Shown here in pieces: positions 28,310-36,684 of a DNA stretch of 64,000 nucleotides (position 1 is its first letter; the number at the start of each line of letters is the position of its first letter). The position numbers were made by a program, and so were the translations under genes. Under the pieces are notes generated by a model. It did not search any database, had not been told where the DNA came from, and saw only the letters and a list, made by a program, of their open reading frames with translations. Source of the DNA: Pseudomonas viridiflava (GTDB lineage: Bacteria > Pseudomonadota > Gammaproteobacteria > Pseudomonadales > Pseudomonadaceae); the NCBI RefSeq assembly GCF_900590755.1, contig NZ_UUOC01000001.1:62001-126000 (forward strand), given 5' to 3'.

Positions 28310-29335
28310 CTATCCGGTTACTTCAGGTTCGGCACCGTCCGGTGCTGGGACGGTTGCTGCTTCTGCCTGAGCTGCACGAAGATTCTCCAGCGCCAATTCA
28401 GTCTTGATCAGGATCAGCTCCAGCACCCGGTTCTGTTGCTCGGTTTCGGTTGTTCGTTGCTTCAAGCCACTGCTTTCTTCCTGCGCGCTACGCAGGCGTT
28501 CTTCCAATACGGCGCAGCGGGCTTCGGCGTGTTGCAGTTTTTCCGCCGTACTGTTGGCCTGAGTACTGAGGGTGCTCAATCGCGCTTCCTGGTTGTGCAG
28601 CTCCCGTTGTGAGTTGCGACTTTCCCCTAGCAGTCGTTCGTTGTCGCGATTGAGCTGGGTGATTCCTTCCTGACGACCCATGGCGCTGTGCTGTGCCTGG
28701 CGCAATTCCACCTGCAACTGCTGCACCTGCGCCTCATTGCGCCGTTGTTCCTGCTCGCGCTGTTCCTTGATGGCGTTGCGATAGTGTTCGAGGGCGTCCC
28801 GGGCATGCAGGTGCTTTTCTTCCAGTGAGCGGATTTGCCCATCCTTGTCCTGCACGCGAGTTTCCAGGTCATGATTGGCCTGGAGCAGTCGCGCGTTGTG
28901 GGTTTGTTCACTCTGCAGTTGCTCGCGAGTGGCGATCAGTGCTGTGGTCTGAACGTGCAGTTGTTCGCTTTCCTGGACGAGACGCGCCTCCCGTTCAGCC
29001 AGATTCATCTCAGTCTGCCTCAGGGTTTCCTGCAAGGCCGCGCAACGTTTATCGAACACGGTTTGCGCGTGTTCAACGCGCTCCTTGGCCTGGCCATCAA
29101 GACGCTGAGCAAGGCGGGCGACCAGCTCGGTCAGCTCCTCACCAATGTCAGCACCCGGCGGCCCACTGCGGCTATCACTTTCATCAAGCTCGCGCAGATA
29201 GCGGTGAATGGTGGTTTTCGACCCGGTATTGCCCATTTCTATCCGCACCGCATCAATGCTTGGGTGCTCGCCCCGGGCGATCAATGCCAAGCGTGCGGTT
29301 TGCACCACTGCCTTATTAACGCCGCCACGAGCCAT
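28310..29335 (-). CDS. KfrA-like DNA-binding coiled-coil protein
   Basis: A 341-residue protein. The first 55 residues fit the plasmid replication region DNA-binding domain of KfrA (ARGGVNKAVVQTARLALIARG, then KTTIHRYLREL). Residues about 70-310 form a long coiled coil rich in Glu, Gln, Arg and Leu. TAGGAG is 6 bases before the ATG. KfrA proteins of plasmids bind their own promoter and polymerise; this one is chromosomal and faces a tyrosine recombinase gene 170 bp away. An autoregulatory operator is visible between them. Confidence 0.85.
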   Translation of the reverse strand: MARGGVNKAVVQTARLALIARGEHPSIDAVRIEMGNTGSKTTIHRYLRELDESDSRSGPPGADIGEELTELVARLAQRLDGQAKERVEHAQTVFDKRCAALQETLRQTEMNLAEREARLVQESEQLHVQTTALIATREQLQSEQTHNARLLQANHDLETRVQDKDGQIRSLEEKHLHARDALEHYRNAIKEQREQEQRRNEAQVQQLQVELRQAQHSAMGRQEGITQLNRDNERLLGESRNSQRELHNQEARLSTLSTQANSTAEKLQHAEARCAVLEERLRSAQEESSGLKQRTTETEQQNRVLELILIKTELALENLRAAQAEAATVPAPDGAEPEVTG

Positions 29336-29351
29336 GTGGATCTCCTACGAT

Positions 29352-29385
29352 TACGTACTGTGGTATGTATCATGTAATTACATAC
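29352..29385. promoter_or_regulatory. Candidate operator between kfrA-like and integrase genes
   Basis: The region holds a TACGTA palindrome (29352-29357), a perfect 12-bp palindrome ATGTAATTACAT (29372-29383) and an outer 7-bp inverted repeat GTATGTA/TACATAC (29363-29369, 29379-29385). It begins 17 bp upstream of the kfrA-like ATG. Autoregulation at such sites is known for KfrA; binding here is inferred. Confidence 0.5.
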
Positions 29386-29505
29386 TATATTGCGGGCGTT
29401 AATCAATTGTATTTCTTGGTTAATAAGGCGGGATATTGGCGTATTATCCCGTGTGATGAGCATTTTCATGATAAGCGACGCTGATTTCAGTACACAAAGG
29501 CCGCC

Positions 29506-30465
29506 ATGCAGGACATCAACCGCTACATCGACGCCGCAACCCGGGATAACACCCGGCGCAGTTATCGAGCCTCCATCGAGCATTTCGAAGTGGTGTGGGG
29601 CGGATTTCTGCCAGCCACCAGTGACAGCGTTGCCCGCTATCTCGCCAGCTACGCCGGTAAGCTTTCGGTCAACACGCTGAAGTTGCGGCTTTCCGCGCTT
29701 GCCCAGTGGCATACCAGTCAGGGCTTTGTTGATCCGACCAAGGCTCCAGTGGTGCGCAAAGTTCTCAAAGGCATTCGTGCACTGCATCCGGTACAGGAAA
29801 AGCAGGCCGAACCGCTTCAACTTCTCCATCTCGAGCAGGCGATCAATTGGCTGGGCAATGAGGCCGAACAGGCGAGCGCGCGGCACGATCACGCAACGGT
29901 GCTGCGTTGCCGAAGGGATACGGCGCTGATTCTGCTGGGCTTCTGGCGCGGTTTCCGCAGCGATGAGCTGTGCCGATTGCAAGTGGAGGACGTCAAGGCG
30001 CTGGCAGGTTCGGGCATCAGCCTGTATTTACCGCGCAGCAAGGGTGATCGCGACAACCTGGGCAAAACCTATCAGACCCCGGCGTTGCAACGTCTATGTC
30101 CTGTCCAGGCTTACATCGAATGGATCAATAGCGCGGCGTTGGTCAGTGGTCCGGTATTCAGGGGTATTGATCGCTGGGGCAATCTGGGTGATGAAGCGCT
30201 GCATGCCAACAGCGTAATCCCGTTGCTGCGCAGCGCCCTGGAGCGCGCGGGCATCGCCGCGCAGTCGTACACCAGCCACTCGTTGCGTCGCGGTTTTGCA
30301 ACATGGGCGCACCACAATGGCTGGGACCTCAAGTCGCTGATGAGCTACGTCGGCTGGAAGGACATGAAGTCGGCCATGCGCTATGTCGAAGCCAATCCCT
30401 TCACGAGCGGCGGAGGTGACTCAGTGGCAATTCCGGTTTCTTCTATTAATAAACATCTCTTATAG
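29506..30465 (+). CDS. Site-specific tyrosine recombinase
   Basis: A 319-residue phage-integrase-family recombinase with complete catalytic residues: Arg151 in GFRSDEL, Lys179 in RSKGD, His258 and Arg261 in HSLRRGF, Trp284 in YVGW (replacing the second histidine) and the nucleophile Tyr293 in RYVE. An N-terminal SAM-like domain covers residues 1-95. AAAGG lies before the ATG. There is no adjacent tRNA gene, excisionase or recognisable attachment site. It is divergent from the kfrA-like gene, suggesting a joint function instead of a classical island. Confidence 0.88.
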   Translation: MQDINRYIDAATRDNTRRSYRASIEHFEVVWGGFLPATSDSVARYLASYAGKLSVNTLKLRLSALAQWHTSQGFVDPTKAPVVRKVLKGIRALHPVQEKQAEPLQLLHLEQAINWLGNEAEQASARHDHATVLRCRRDTALILLGFWRGFRSDELCRLQVEDVKALAGSGISLYLPRSKGDRDNLGKTYQTPALQRLCPVQAYIEWINSAALVSGPVFRGIDRWGNLGDEALHANSVIPLLRSALERAGIAAQSYTSHSLRRGFATWAHHNGWDLKSLMSYVGWKDMKSAMRYVEANPFTSGGGDSVAIPVSSINKHLL

Positions 30466-30575
30466 TGAAAACCAATCAGCAGCATGAGGTTTGCCAATGA
30501 GCCCATGGCTGCGATTGTGCGTAAGCTCCACTTCATCGAATTCAACCCGTTCACAAACCATCAGGAGATTCACCT

Positions 30576-31139
30576 ATGCCTATCATCAACAGCCAGGTAA
30601 AACCGTTCAAAGCCACTGCATTCAAAAACGGCGAATTCATCGACGTTTCTGACGCTGACTTTAAAGGCAAGTGGTCTGTCGTGTTCTTCTACCCAGCTGA
30701 CTTTACCTTCGTTTGCCCAACCGAACTGGAAGACCTGGCCGATAACTACGCCACGTTCCAGAAGCTGGGCGTTGAGATCTACAGCGTTTCGACCGATACC
30801 CACTTCGCTCACGCTGCATGGCACAACACTTCGCCAGCAATCGGCAAAATCCAGTACACCATGATCGGCGACCCGACTCTGCAGCTGTCCCGCAACTTCG
30901 ACGTACTGATCGAAGAAGCTGGTCTGGCTGACCGTGGCACCTTCGTGATCAACCCAGAAGGTCAGATCAAAATCGTTGAACTGAACGACGGCGGCGTTGG
31001 CCGTGACGCTTCCGAGCTGCTGCGCAAAATCAAGGCTGCTCAGTACGTTGCTGCTCACCCAGGCGAAGTTTGCCCAGCCAAATGGCAGGAAGGCGAGGCC
31101 ACTCTGGCTCCGTCCCTGGACCTGGTTGGCAAGATCTAA
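30576..31139 (+). CDS. ahpC: Alkyl hydroperoxide reductase subunit C
   Basis: A 187-residue typical 2-Cys peroxiredoxin. Peroxidatic Cys47 is in FTFVCPTE and resolving Cys166 in EVCPAKW; the GGLG-type and YF-type motifs are replaced or modified (NDGGVG). It reduces hydrogen peroxide and organic peroxides with AhpF as electron donor. AGGAG precedes the ATG by 10 bases. A strong terminator separates it from ahpF. Confidence 0.96.
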   Translation: MPIINSQVKPFKATAFKNGEFIDVSDADFKGKWSVVFFYPADFTFVCPTELEDLADNYATFQKLGVEIYSVSTDTHFAHAAWHNTSPAIGKIQYTMIGDPTLQLSRNFDVLIEEAGLADRGTFVINPEGQIKIVELNDGGVGRDASELLRKIKAAQYVAAHPGEVCPAKWQEGEATLAPSLDLVGKI

Positions 31140-31197
31140 GTCGGATGTTTCGGCTAGGGGCGTCGAGCTCTTGAGCAAGTAAACCGCTTCGCCCCTG

Positions 31198-31234
31198 AAA
31201 ACGCCCGGGCGAACTCGTCCGGGCGTTTTTTTTT
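31198..31234 (+). terminator. Terminator between ahpC and ahpF
   Basis: ACGCCCGG and CCGGGCGT arms around a 10-base loop, followed by nine T residues. It likely gives AhpC a large excess over AhpF. Confidence 0.85.
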
Positions 31235-31282
31235 ACTCTCAGCATCATTTTATTTTTCTAATCTGCATAGGAAATCGCCCGC

Positions 31283-32845
31283 ATGTTGGACGCCAATCTT
31301 AAAGCCCAGTTGAAGTCGTACCTGGAGCGGGTCACCCGCCCAATCGAGATCATCGCGTCCCTTGATGACGGCGCGAAATCCAAGGAAATGCTCGCGTTGC
31401 TCAACGATGTCATCAGCGTTTCCAAAGACATTACTCTCAATGACAGCGGCACAGATGCTCGCACGCCGTCGTTCTCGCTCAACAGCCCGGGACAAGACAT
31501 CAGCCTGCGTTTCGCCGGCATCCCGATGGGCCACGAATTCACCTCGCTGGTACTGGCGCTGCTGCAAGTCGGCGGCTACCCGTCCAAAGCCAATGCAGAC
31601 ACCATCGAACAAGTCCGCGCGTTACAAGGTGACTTCACGTTCGAAACCTATTTCTCCCAGTCCTGCCAGAACTGCCCGGATGTAGTCCAGGCGTTGAACC
31701 TCATGGCCGTGCTGAACCCGAACATCAAGCACATCGCCATCGATGGTGCGTTGTTCCAGGCCGAAGTCACTGATCGCCAGATCATGTCGGTGCCAAGCAT
31801 CTACCTGAACGGTGAGCTGTTCGGTCAGGGCCGCATGGGCCTGGAAGAAATTCTCGCCAAGATCGACACCGGCGCTGGTGATCGCCAGGCAGAAAAACTC
31901 AATGCCAAAGACGCCTTTGACGTTCTGGTGGTTGGCGGCGGGCCAGCCGGTTCGGCGGCGGCTGTTTATGCAGCACGCAAAGGCATTCGTACTGGCGTCG
32001 CGGCTGAGCGTTTCGGCGGTCAGGTGCTGGACACCATGGCGATCGAGAACTTCATCTCCGTGCAGCACACTGAAGGCCCGAAACTGGCCGTTGCCCTGGA
32101 AGAGCACGTCAAGCAGTACGAAGTGGACATCATGAATCTGCAGCGTGCCGACCAGCTGATCCCTGGCAAGGATGGCGCATTGCACGAAGTGAAATTCGCC
32201 GGTGGCGCCAGCCTGAAGAGCAAGACCCTGATCCTGGCTACCGGCGCGCGCTGGAGGGAGATGAATGTCCCTGGCGAGCAGCAATACCGTAACAAGGGCG
32301 TGGCGTACTGCCCGCACTGCGATGGTCCGCTGTTCAAAGGCAAGCGTGTTGCGGTAATCGGCGGCGGTAACTCAGGTGTTGAAGCGGCTATCGACCTGGC
32401 GGGTATCGTGTCTCACGTCACGCTGCTGGAGTTCGATGTACAACTGCGTGCCGACGCGGTGCTGCAGCGCAAGCTGACCAGCCTGCCAAACGTCACCGTG
32501 ATCACTAATGCTCAGACCACCGAAGTGACCGGCGACGGGCAAAAGGTCAACGGGTTGCGTTACAAGAATCGTCTGAACGGCGAAGAAGTCACTGTTGAGC
32601 TGGAAGGCATCTTTGTGCAGATCGGTCTGCTGCCTAATACCGACTGGCTCAAAGGCACCATCGAGCTGTCGCCCCGTGGCGAGATCGTGGTGGATTCCCG
32701 CGGTGAGACTTCAATTCCTGGCATCTTTGCCGCCGGTGACGTTACTACGACGCCGTACAAGCAGATCATCATTGCCTTGGGGGAGGGTGCCAAAGCGTCT
32801 CTGAGCGCGTTCGATCACTTGATCCGGACGTCCGCGCCAGCCTGA
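31283..32845 (+). CDS. ahpF: Alkyl hydroperoxide reductase subunit F
   Basis: A 520-residue flavoprotein disulfide reductase. The N-terminal double thioredoxin-fold domain has the pair Cys128/Cys131; the FAD motif [12 protein letters not shown] is near residue 217; the thioredoxin reductase-like pair is Cys343/Cys346 in YCPHC; the NADH motif is [11 protein letters not shown]. It transfers electrons from NADH to AhpC. It follows ahpC by 143 bp, with a terminator between. Confidence 0.96.
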   Translation: MLDANLKAQLKSYLERVTRPIEIIASLDDGAKSKEMLALLNDVISVSKDITLNDSGTDARTPSFSLNSPGQDISLRFAGIPMGHEFTSLVLALLQVGGYPSKANADTIEQVRALQGDFTFETYFSQSCQNCPDVVQALNLMAVLNPNIKHIAIDGALFQAEVTDRQIMSVPSIYLNGELFGQGRMGLEEILAKIDTGAGDRQAEKLNAKDAFDVLVVGGGPAGSAAAVYAARKGIRTGVAAERFGGQVLDTMAIENFISVQHTEGPKLAVALEEHVKQYEVDIMNLQRADQLIPGKDGALHEVKFAGGASLKSKTLILATGARWREMNVPGEQQYRNKGVAYCPHCDGPLFKGKRVAVIGGGNSGVEAAIDLAGIVSHVTLLEFDVQLRADAVLQRKLTSLPNVTVITNAQTTEVTGDGQKVNGLRYKNRLNGEEVTVELEGIFVQIGLLPNTDWLKGTIELSPRGEIVVDSRGETSIPGIFAAGDVTTTPYKQIIIALGEGAKASLSAFDHLIRTSAPA

Positions 32846-32864
32846 TAGCCGGCAAGGGCAACGA

Positions 32865-32900
32865 AAAGGGCCTCATGAGAAATCATGAGGCCCTTTTTTT
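32865..32900. terminator. Terminator between ahpF and gloA
   Basis: A perfect 14-bp inverted repeat (AAAGGGCCTCATGA and complement) followed by a T-run on the plus strand and an A/T flank on the minus, so it may serve both converging genes. Confidence 0.85.
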
Positions 32901-32926
32901 GTATCAGCTTTTAATCAATCAAGCGA

Positions 32927-33448
32927 TTACAGCGGTGTCGGCTGAATGATTTCAACCCAGTAGCCGTCCGGATCCTTGATGAACGCCAGGCTGTTCATGC
33001 GGCCATCGGCCAGGCGTTTCTGGAAGTCGACGCCCAAGGTTTCGAAGCGTTCGCAGGCAACGTGTACGTCCGGCACCGAGATGCAGATGTGACCAAAGCC
33101 ACGCGGGTCGGTATTGCCGTTATGGTAGGCGAATGCTGCGTCTTTCTCGGTACCGTGGTTGTGGGTCAACTCCAGAATGCCCGGAATGGATTTCATCCAT
33201 ACAGTCCGTGCCGCATCGTCGGCGGGGATCTGGGCTTTATCAACCAGCGCGAGGAAGTACAGGCTGAACTCGGCCTCGGCGAAATCACGCTTCTCGACAA
33301 GACTGAAACCCAGTACGCGGGTGTAGAAGTCCAGGGATGCGGTGATGTCCTTGACGCGCAGCATGGTGTGGTTGAACACGAATTTCTGGGTGGCAACCTC
33401 TGGCTCGGCTGTCACGCCAGGGAAGGTGTTAAGGTCTTGCAGGCTCAT
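32927..33448 (-). CDS. gloA: Lactoylglutathione lyase (glyoxalase I)
   Basis: A 173-residue vicinal-oxygen-chelate enzyme converting the methylglyoxal-glutathione adduct to S-lactoylglutathione. The family pattern HTMLRVKDITASLDFYTRVLGFSL is at residues 28-51 (metal His28), and ELTHNHGTE and GFGHICISVPDV give further metal ligands. The length resembles the zinc-type, longer glyoxalase I. It converges with ahpF and depends on glutathione recycled by Gor. Confidence 0.93.
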   Translation of the reverse strand: MSLQDLNTFPGVTAEPEVATQKFVFNHTMLRVKDITASLDFYTRVLGFSLVEKRDFAEAEFSLYFLALVDKAQIPADDAARTVWMKSIPGILELTHNHGTEKDAAFAYHNGNTDPRGFGHICISVPDVHVACERFETLGVDFQKRLADGRMNSLAFIKDPDGYWVEIIQPTPL

Positions 33449-33593
33449 GGATATCTCCGCTGGAGGTCTAAAGGTTTTACCAAATGATACGGGGCGACGC
33501 CGGGGATGCCAAACCCGCAGGCCGACAAAGCGCTATTGCCACTTGTTCGTTACGGGCTGCGCGGTCAGACTTTGCGATCTAACTGCCCTAGTG

Positions 33594-34136
33594 ATGCCCA
33601 TCATGATTGACCCGTTCTACAGACATTCATTCCTTGGCGTATGCCTGGCGCTCGCTTTGGGTTGTGCACAGGCGCAAGCGGCCGTCATCGTGTGGCCAAG
33701 CGGCTGGCAGGTGGAAGATCTTTCTGGCGCGCAGGGGCAGGCGCAATCCCGGCAGCGTGCGGCAAAGGTTGATGAGGCTGGCAATCCGGTCATGGTCATG
33801 GAGCTGACTCAATCCAGCCTGGTCCCCGGGCATGAAGTGAATGTCGAGGGCGTGCTGCTGGAGATGCGCAAATCCGTGCAGGTCAACTTCGCCCGCACCG
33901 GCTTTCAAAGTGTCTGCACGCGCATCCGTCAGACCACCCTCAGCACCGTCCCGGCCCTTGAGACGACGTGCACCATTACGCAAAACGGCGTTCATGTCAT
34001 GACGCAAACCCTCGTCGCCGCCGCCAATAAAGAGGCGGCGTGGTCGCTGTCGTATGCAGGGTCGGCAGAAGGTTATGCAGCGAACAAGGATGAGGCCTTG
34101 CAGATTCGCGGCGCGCTGAACCTTACATCGCCTTAG
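33594..34136 (+). CDS. Secreted DUF4946 protein
   Basis: A 180-residue protein with a signal peptide (hydrophobic stretch FLGVCLALALGCAQAQA, cleavage near residue 29). The mature part begins VIVWPSGWQVEDLSG and has a cysteine pair (SVCTRIR and TTCTIT) that may form a disulfide. It fits DUF4946, a pseudomonad periplasmic family of unknown function. The start may be 33594 or 33603; neither has a strong ribosome binding site. A longer frame from 33342 overlaps gloA and is rejected. Confidence 0.75.
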   Translation: MPIMIDPFYRHSFLGVCLALALGCAQAQAAVIVWPSGWQVEDLSGAQGQAQSRQRAAKVDEAGNPVMVMELTQSSLVPGHEVNVEGVLLEMRKSVQVNFARTGFQSVCTRIRQTTLSTVPALETTCTITQNGVHVMTQTLVAAANKEAAWSLSYAGSAEGYAANKDEALQIRGALNLTSP

Positions 34137-34185
34137 GCGCCAAGAGAGTGAATGAGCAAGCAATCTGACGGAACTGAGTGAACCC

Positions 34186-34257
34186 GTAGGAGCTGCCGAA
34201 GGCTGCGAAAGCGTTAGTCCTGACACTCCGTTGTTCGCAGCCTTCGGCAGCTCCTAC
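34186..34257. repeat. REP-type inverted repeat, family A
   Basis: Perfect 24-bp arms beginning GTAGGAGCTGCCGAAGGCTG, separated by 24 bp. It lies 50 bp after the DUF4946 gene and can form a strong hairpin. Confidence 0.85.
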
Positions 34258-34299
34258 ACAGAGGAACGCGAGAAAACCACACGCGGAGGAATTTCAGAC

Positions 34300-34323
34300 A
34301 AAAAGAAGCCCGCCGAAGCGGGC
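34300..34323 (-). terminator. Minus-strand rho-independent terminator
   Basis: GCCCGC-TTCG-GCGGGC followed by TTCTTTTT when read on the minus strand. No minus-strand protein gene lies directly upstream, because the mvaT-family gene has its own terminator at 34661. This points to a separate short transcript. Confidence 0.7.
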
Positions 34324-34412
34324 ATTGGGGCGCTAATCCTTTAGCAGCCTCTATCCTCTCGCATGGGGTGTGAAAAAATCGTGAACATTTTCGGAAAATA
34401 TTATGGGACGCT
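34300..34412 (-). ncRNA. Candidate small RNA
   Basis: Inferred from a terminator with no gene to serve, a possible promoter on the minus strand (TTCTTA at 34449-34444 and TATTAT at 34425-34420, 18 bases apart) and absence of a good ORF. The predicted transcript of about 110 nt carries two GGA motifs (GAGGATAG and AAGGATTA) before the terminator, which could bind an RsmA/CsrA protein. I cannot match it to a named RNA. Confidence 0.35.
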
Positions 34413-34660
34413 CGTACTTATAATATCGGAATATTCTTACAAATAAGAATGACAATGCTGGTTGTTATGACGGCAAATTTACTGTTGGCTTTGTTTGCGA
34501 CAGTCAAAAAGGGCTTAATTCAAAAGTATGAATCCATTAAGCGAACAGACTGGCACCCAGCGCTTGATACAGTGTTGAACGAAGGTGAACGCTATTCGTC
34601 AATAACAACAGCCGGTTATGAGGCTGGGTTATATCCTGACGCCAGATTATTGTCAGGCAA
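34413..34660. other. AT-rich intergenic stretch beside the mvaT-family gene
   Basis: About 250 bp clearly richer in A and T than the flanking genes, with an imperfect TTCTTACAAATAAGAA repeat. A plus-strand frame from 34449 crosses it, but it lacks a ribosome binding site and runs into the antisense of the mvaT-family gene, so I do not call it. Confidence 0.5.
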
Positions 34661-34690
34661 TAAAAAGCCCCACAAACGCGGGGCTTTTTA
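34661..34690. terminator. Terminator of the mvaT-family gene
   Basis: AAAAAGCCCC and GGGGCTTTTT arms, 8-base loop; symmetrical, with a T-run in both directions. It lies 16 bp after the minus-strand stop codon. Confidence 0.85.
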
Positions 34691-34705
34691 TACTGCTTAC
34701 ATTGA

Positions 34706-35068
34706 TCAAGCGCGGAGCCATGAATCAACGGTGTCGACACCGTATTGCTCTTTCCAGGATTTCAGACCGCGGTGGTTGCCACCTTTGGTTTCGATCAACT
34801 CACCCGTATGCGGATTCTGATAAACCTTGACGACGCGGGCACGGCGGCGCTTAGGGCCCGTAGCCAGTGGCTGTGCGGACGAGCCTTTAGGGTCAAGGAT
34901 GGCGACGATATCGCGCAGGCCCTTGTCATAGCTGCTCATCAGGGCCTGGAGTTTCTGTTCGAATTCGATCTCCTTTTTCAGGCCAGCGTCATTCTTCAAG
35001 GACTCAAGCTGGGCAAGCTGTTCCTGAAGGGCTTTTTCTGCTGCACGAAACTCGGCAAGTCTGGACAA
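34706..35068 (-). CDS. MvaT/MvaU-family H-NS-like silencer
   Basis: A 120-residue nucleoid protein. The N-terminal coiled coil (FRAAEKALQEQLAQLESLK) serves oligomerisation. A linker follows. The C-terminal AT-binding domain has NPHTGELIETKGGNHRGLKSW with the Arg/Gly-Asn pattern that inserts into the minor groove. It silences AT-rich, horizontally acquired DNA. The N-terminal MSRLAEF and C-terminal VDSWLRA look closer to MvaU than to MvaT, but I cannot decide between paralogues. Family name only is claimed. Confidence 0.92.
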   Translation of the reverse strand: MSRLAEFRAAEKALQEQLAQLESLKNDAGLKKEIEFEQKLQALMSSYDKGLRDIVAILDPKGSSAQPLATGPKRRRARVVKVYQNPHTGELIETKGGNHRGLKSWKEQYGVDTVDSWLRA

Positions 35069-35436
35069 ATAACATACTCCGACGGTGATTGGCTGTTACC
35101 AGCGTCACAAAGCGATAAGACAAGAACTTCTGGCTGATTCGCTCATTCGATTCCCTACCCGGGAATCCAAGCGCGCTTTCCCCTGATGAAACTAAGGCTT
35201 CCTGTCTATCTCGCCTCGATGAAAAAAGGGTAGTTGTAATCAGTAGCGTGTAAATAATGCACGTTTTTTTCGAGTTAGAAAATAGTTTTGATGCAATTAA
35301 CTAGAGTGCGGACCGAATAAGGGTGGGCGCAGCAGGAGCGATTCCGGTTAAACAGCTAAGTCAGTTTGTAAGTAATTTCTGATATTAGACGCTGACAGGC
35401 ATAGATCAATTTGCGGGAATTTTCTCGCGCGTTTGC
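35069..35436. other. Long upstream region of the mvaT-family gene
   Basis: About 370 bp, AT-rich at 35220-35320, without a supportable gene. Autoregulation by the silencer at such a stretch would be expected from the family. Confidence 0.5.
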
Positions 35437-36546
35437 TCAAAGTCCCTGCTGCAGCTCCGGGTCATCGGGATTCTGCTGCTCCAGTTCGGCCTGCAACACC
35501 TGCACCTTTTGCAGCTGGCCATTTTCCTTCCAGTAGCTAATCAACAGCACCCGAGCGCGGCGGTTGGCAGGCTGACGCTGGAGGATTTCGGCCAGTTGTT
35601 TCTGCGCAGCCTCCAGCTCATTGAGGTCATGCAGTGCCACGGCCAGGTCGTATCGGTAGCCGATGTTGTCCGGCTCCAGTTCAACCGCCTTGGCCAGGGC
35701 GAGGAGGGCGTACTCGGTCTGATCATGTAGCAGCAACCATTTGCCCAGTGCGTGTTGAAGGCGTGATGAATCAGGATGCAAGGTCAACAACTGGGCAAGG
35801 AGCTGGCGGGCACGTTCGGTCTGACCTTGTCTGTCGAGCAGGCCGATATAAGCAACGGCGGCCTGAAGATTCTTGGGTTCAAGCGCTGTGGCTTGCTGCA
35901 ATGCCGAGAGGGCAGCGGCCTGGTTGCCACTGTGCTCCTGGAGTTTTGCCACCAGCAGCAGGTTTTCAGCGGACGGTGGTTGTTTATCAAGACGGGCCTG
36001 CCATGCATCGACATTGTCCTGCAGGGCTGCAAAGTACAGCCCCAGTTCATCCGGATTGAGGTCCAGCAGAGCAGTGACGGCATGCCCACGAACCGAAAGA
36101 TCAGGGTCTTCAAGCAAAGGGCCGAGCAACGGGCTGCGCTTGCCGTCCGGGACCAGCACCAGTGCGGCGTCAATGGCGGCCTGGCGAACCAGTGCCGAGT
36201 CATGGCGCAGGCCTGCGTTTAACAGTTTCAACGCCTGAGGGCTGGGGTAATTGCCAAGCTCGGCGAGCAGGCTGGCGCGGCGGATGTCGGAAAGATCGCT
36301 GCGGGCCAGTTGCTGATACAGCACCCGCGCTGCGCCGGGCTGCCCGTTATGGGCCTGCTCCAGTGCTTGCTCATAGGTATGGCTGAGCACGGGGGGCGCA
36401 GGGGGCGCGGCATTTTTATTCCAGGCGACGACAACCAGGCCCAGCGCGACCAGCAGCCCAATGGCCAACCCTAGCTTCGTGCGGCGGCGGGTATTGAACG
36501 GTGAGAAATAGCCCCGAAAAGGCATTCTGAACATACCGGTATCCAT
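35437..36546 (-). CDS. Membrane-anchored TPR/HEAT repeat protein
   Basis: About 369 residues. A single transmembrane helix (TKLGLAIGLLVALGLVVVAW) near the N-terminus is followed by a HEAT-like section (ASLLAELGNYPSPQALKLL, then AAIDAALVLV) and, in the second half, four or more TPR units such as AALSALQQATALEPKNLQAA and ALLALAKAVELEPDNIGYRY. It resembles CycH/NrfG-type assembly factors in layout but lacks heme genes nearby. The start is uncertain: ATG at 36546 or 36534, or TTG at 36597. Partner unknown. Confidence 0.75.
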   Translation of the reverse strand: MDTGMFRMPFRGYFSPFNTRRRTKLGLAIGLLVALGLVVVAWNKNAAPPAPPVLSHTYEQALEQAHNGQPGAARVLYQQLARSDLSDIRRASLLAELGNYPSPQALKLLNAGLRHDSALVRQAAIDAALVLVPDGKRSPLLGPLLEDPDLSVRGHAVTALLDLNPDELGLYFAALQDNVDAWQARLDKQPPSAENLLLVAKLQEHSGNQAAALSALQQATALEPKNLQAAVAYIGLLDRQGQTERARQLLAQLLTLHPDSSRLQHALGKWLLLHDQTEYALLALAKAVELEPDNIGYRYDLAVALHDLNELEAAQKQLAEILQRQPANRRARVLLISYWKENGQLQKVQVLQAELEQQNPDDPELQQGL

Positions 36547-36624
36547 TTCTTGACGGCTTGCAGCTTCGGGGAGTGACGGCCGACTGTCAAACGCCAATCC
36601 CCGCCGGGCAGCAAATGCCTCCCA

Positions 36625-36660
36625 TAAAAAAGCCCCGCGACTGATGAGTGGCGGGGCCTT
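36625..36660 (-). terminator. Terminator after oprN
   Basis: GCCCCGC and GCGGGGC arms with a T-run when read on the minus strand, located 25 bp after the oprN stop codon. It ends the mexEF-oprN operon. Confidence 0.85.
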
Positions 36661-36684
36661 GATGTTAATTACCCAGGTCGATGA

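Noticed and set aside
29400..29505. Attachment site for the recombinase
   Set aside because: No direct repeat pair or tRNA end could be found near the recombinase gene.
30466..30575. OxyR site before ahpC
   Set aside because: A single ATAG is present, but the repeated ATAG/CTAT pattern at fixed spacing is not seen.
34449..34820. Plus-strand frame of 123 codons near the mvaT-family gene
   Set aside because: No ribosome binding site, no recognisable product, and its second half is antisense to the mvaT-family gene and crosses that gene's terminator.
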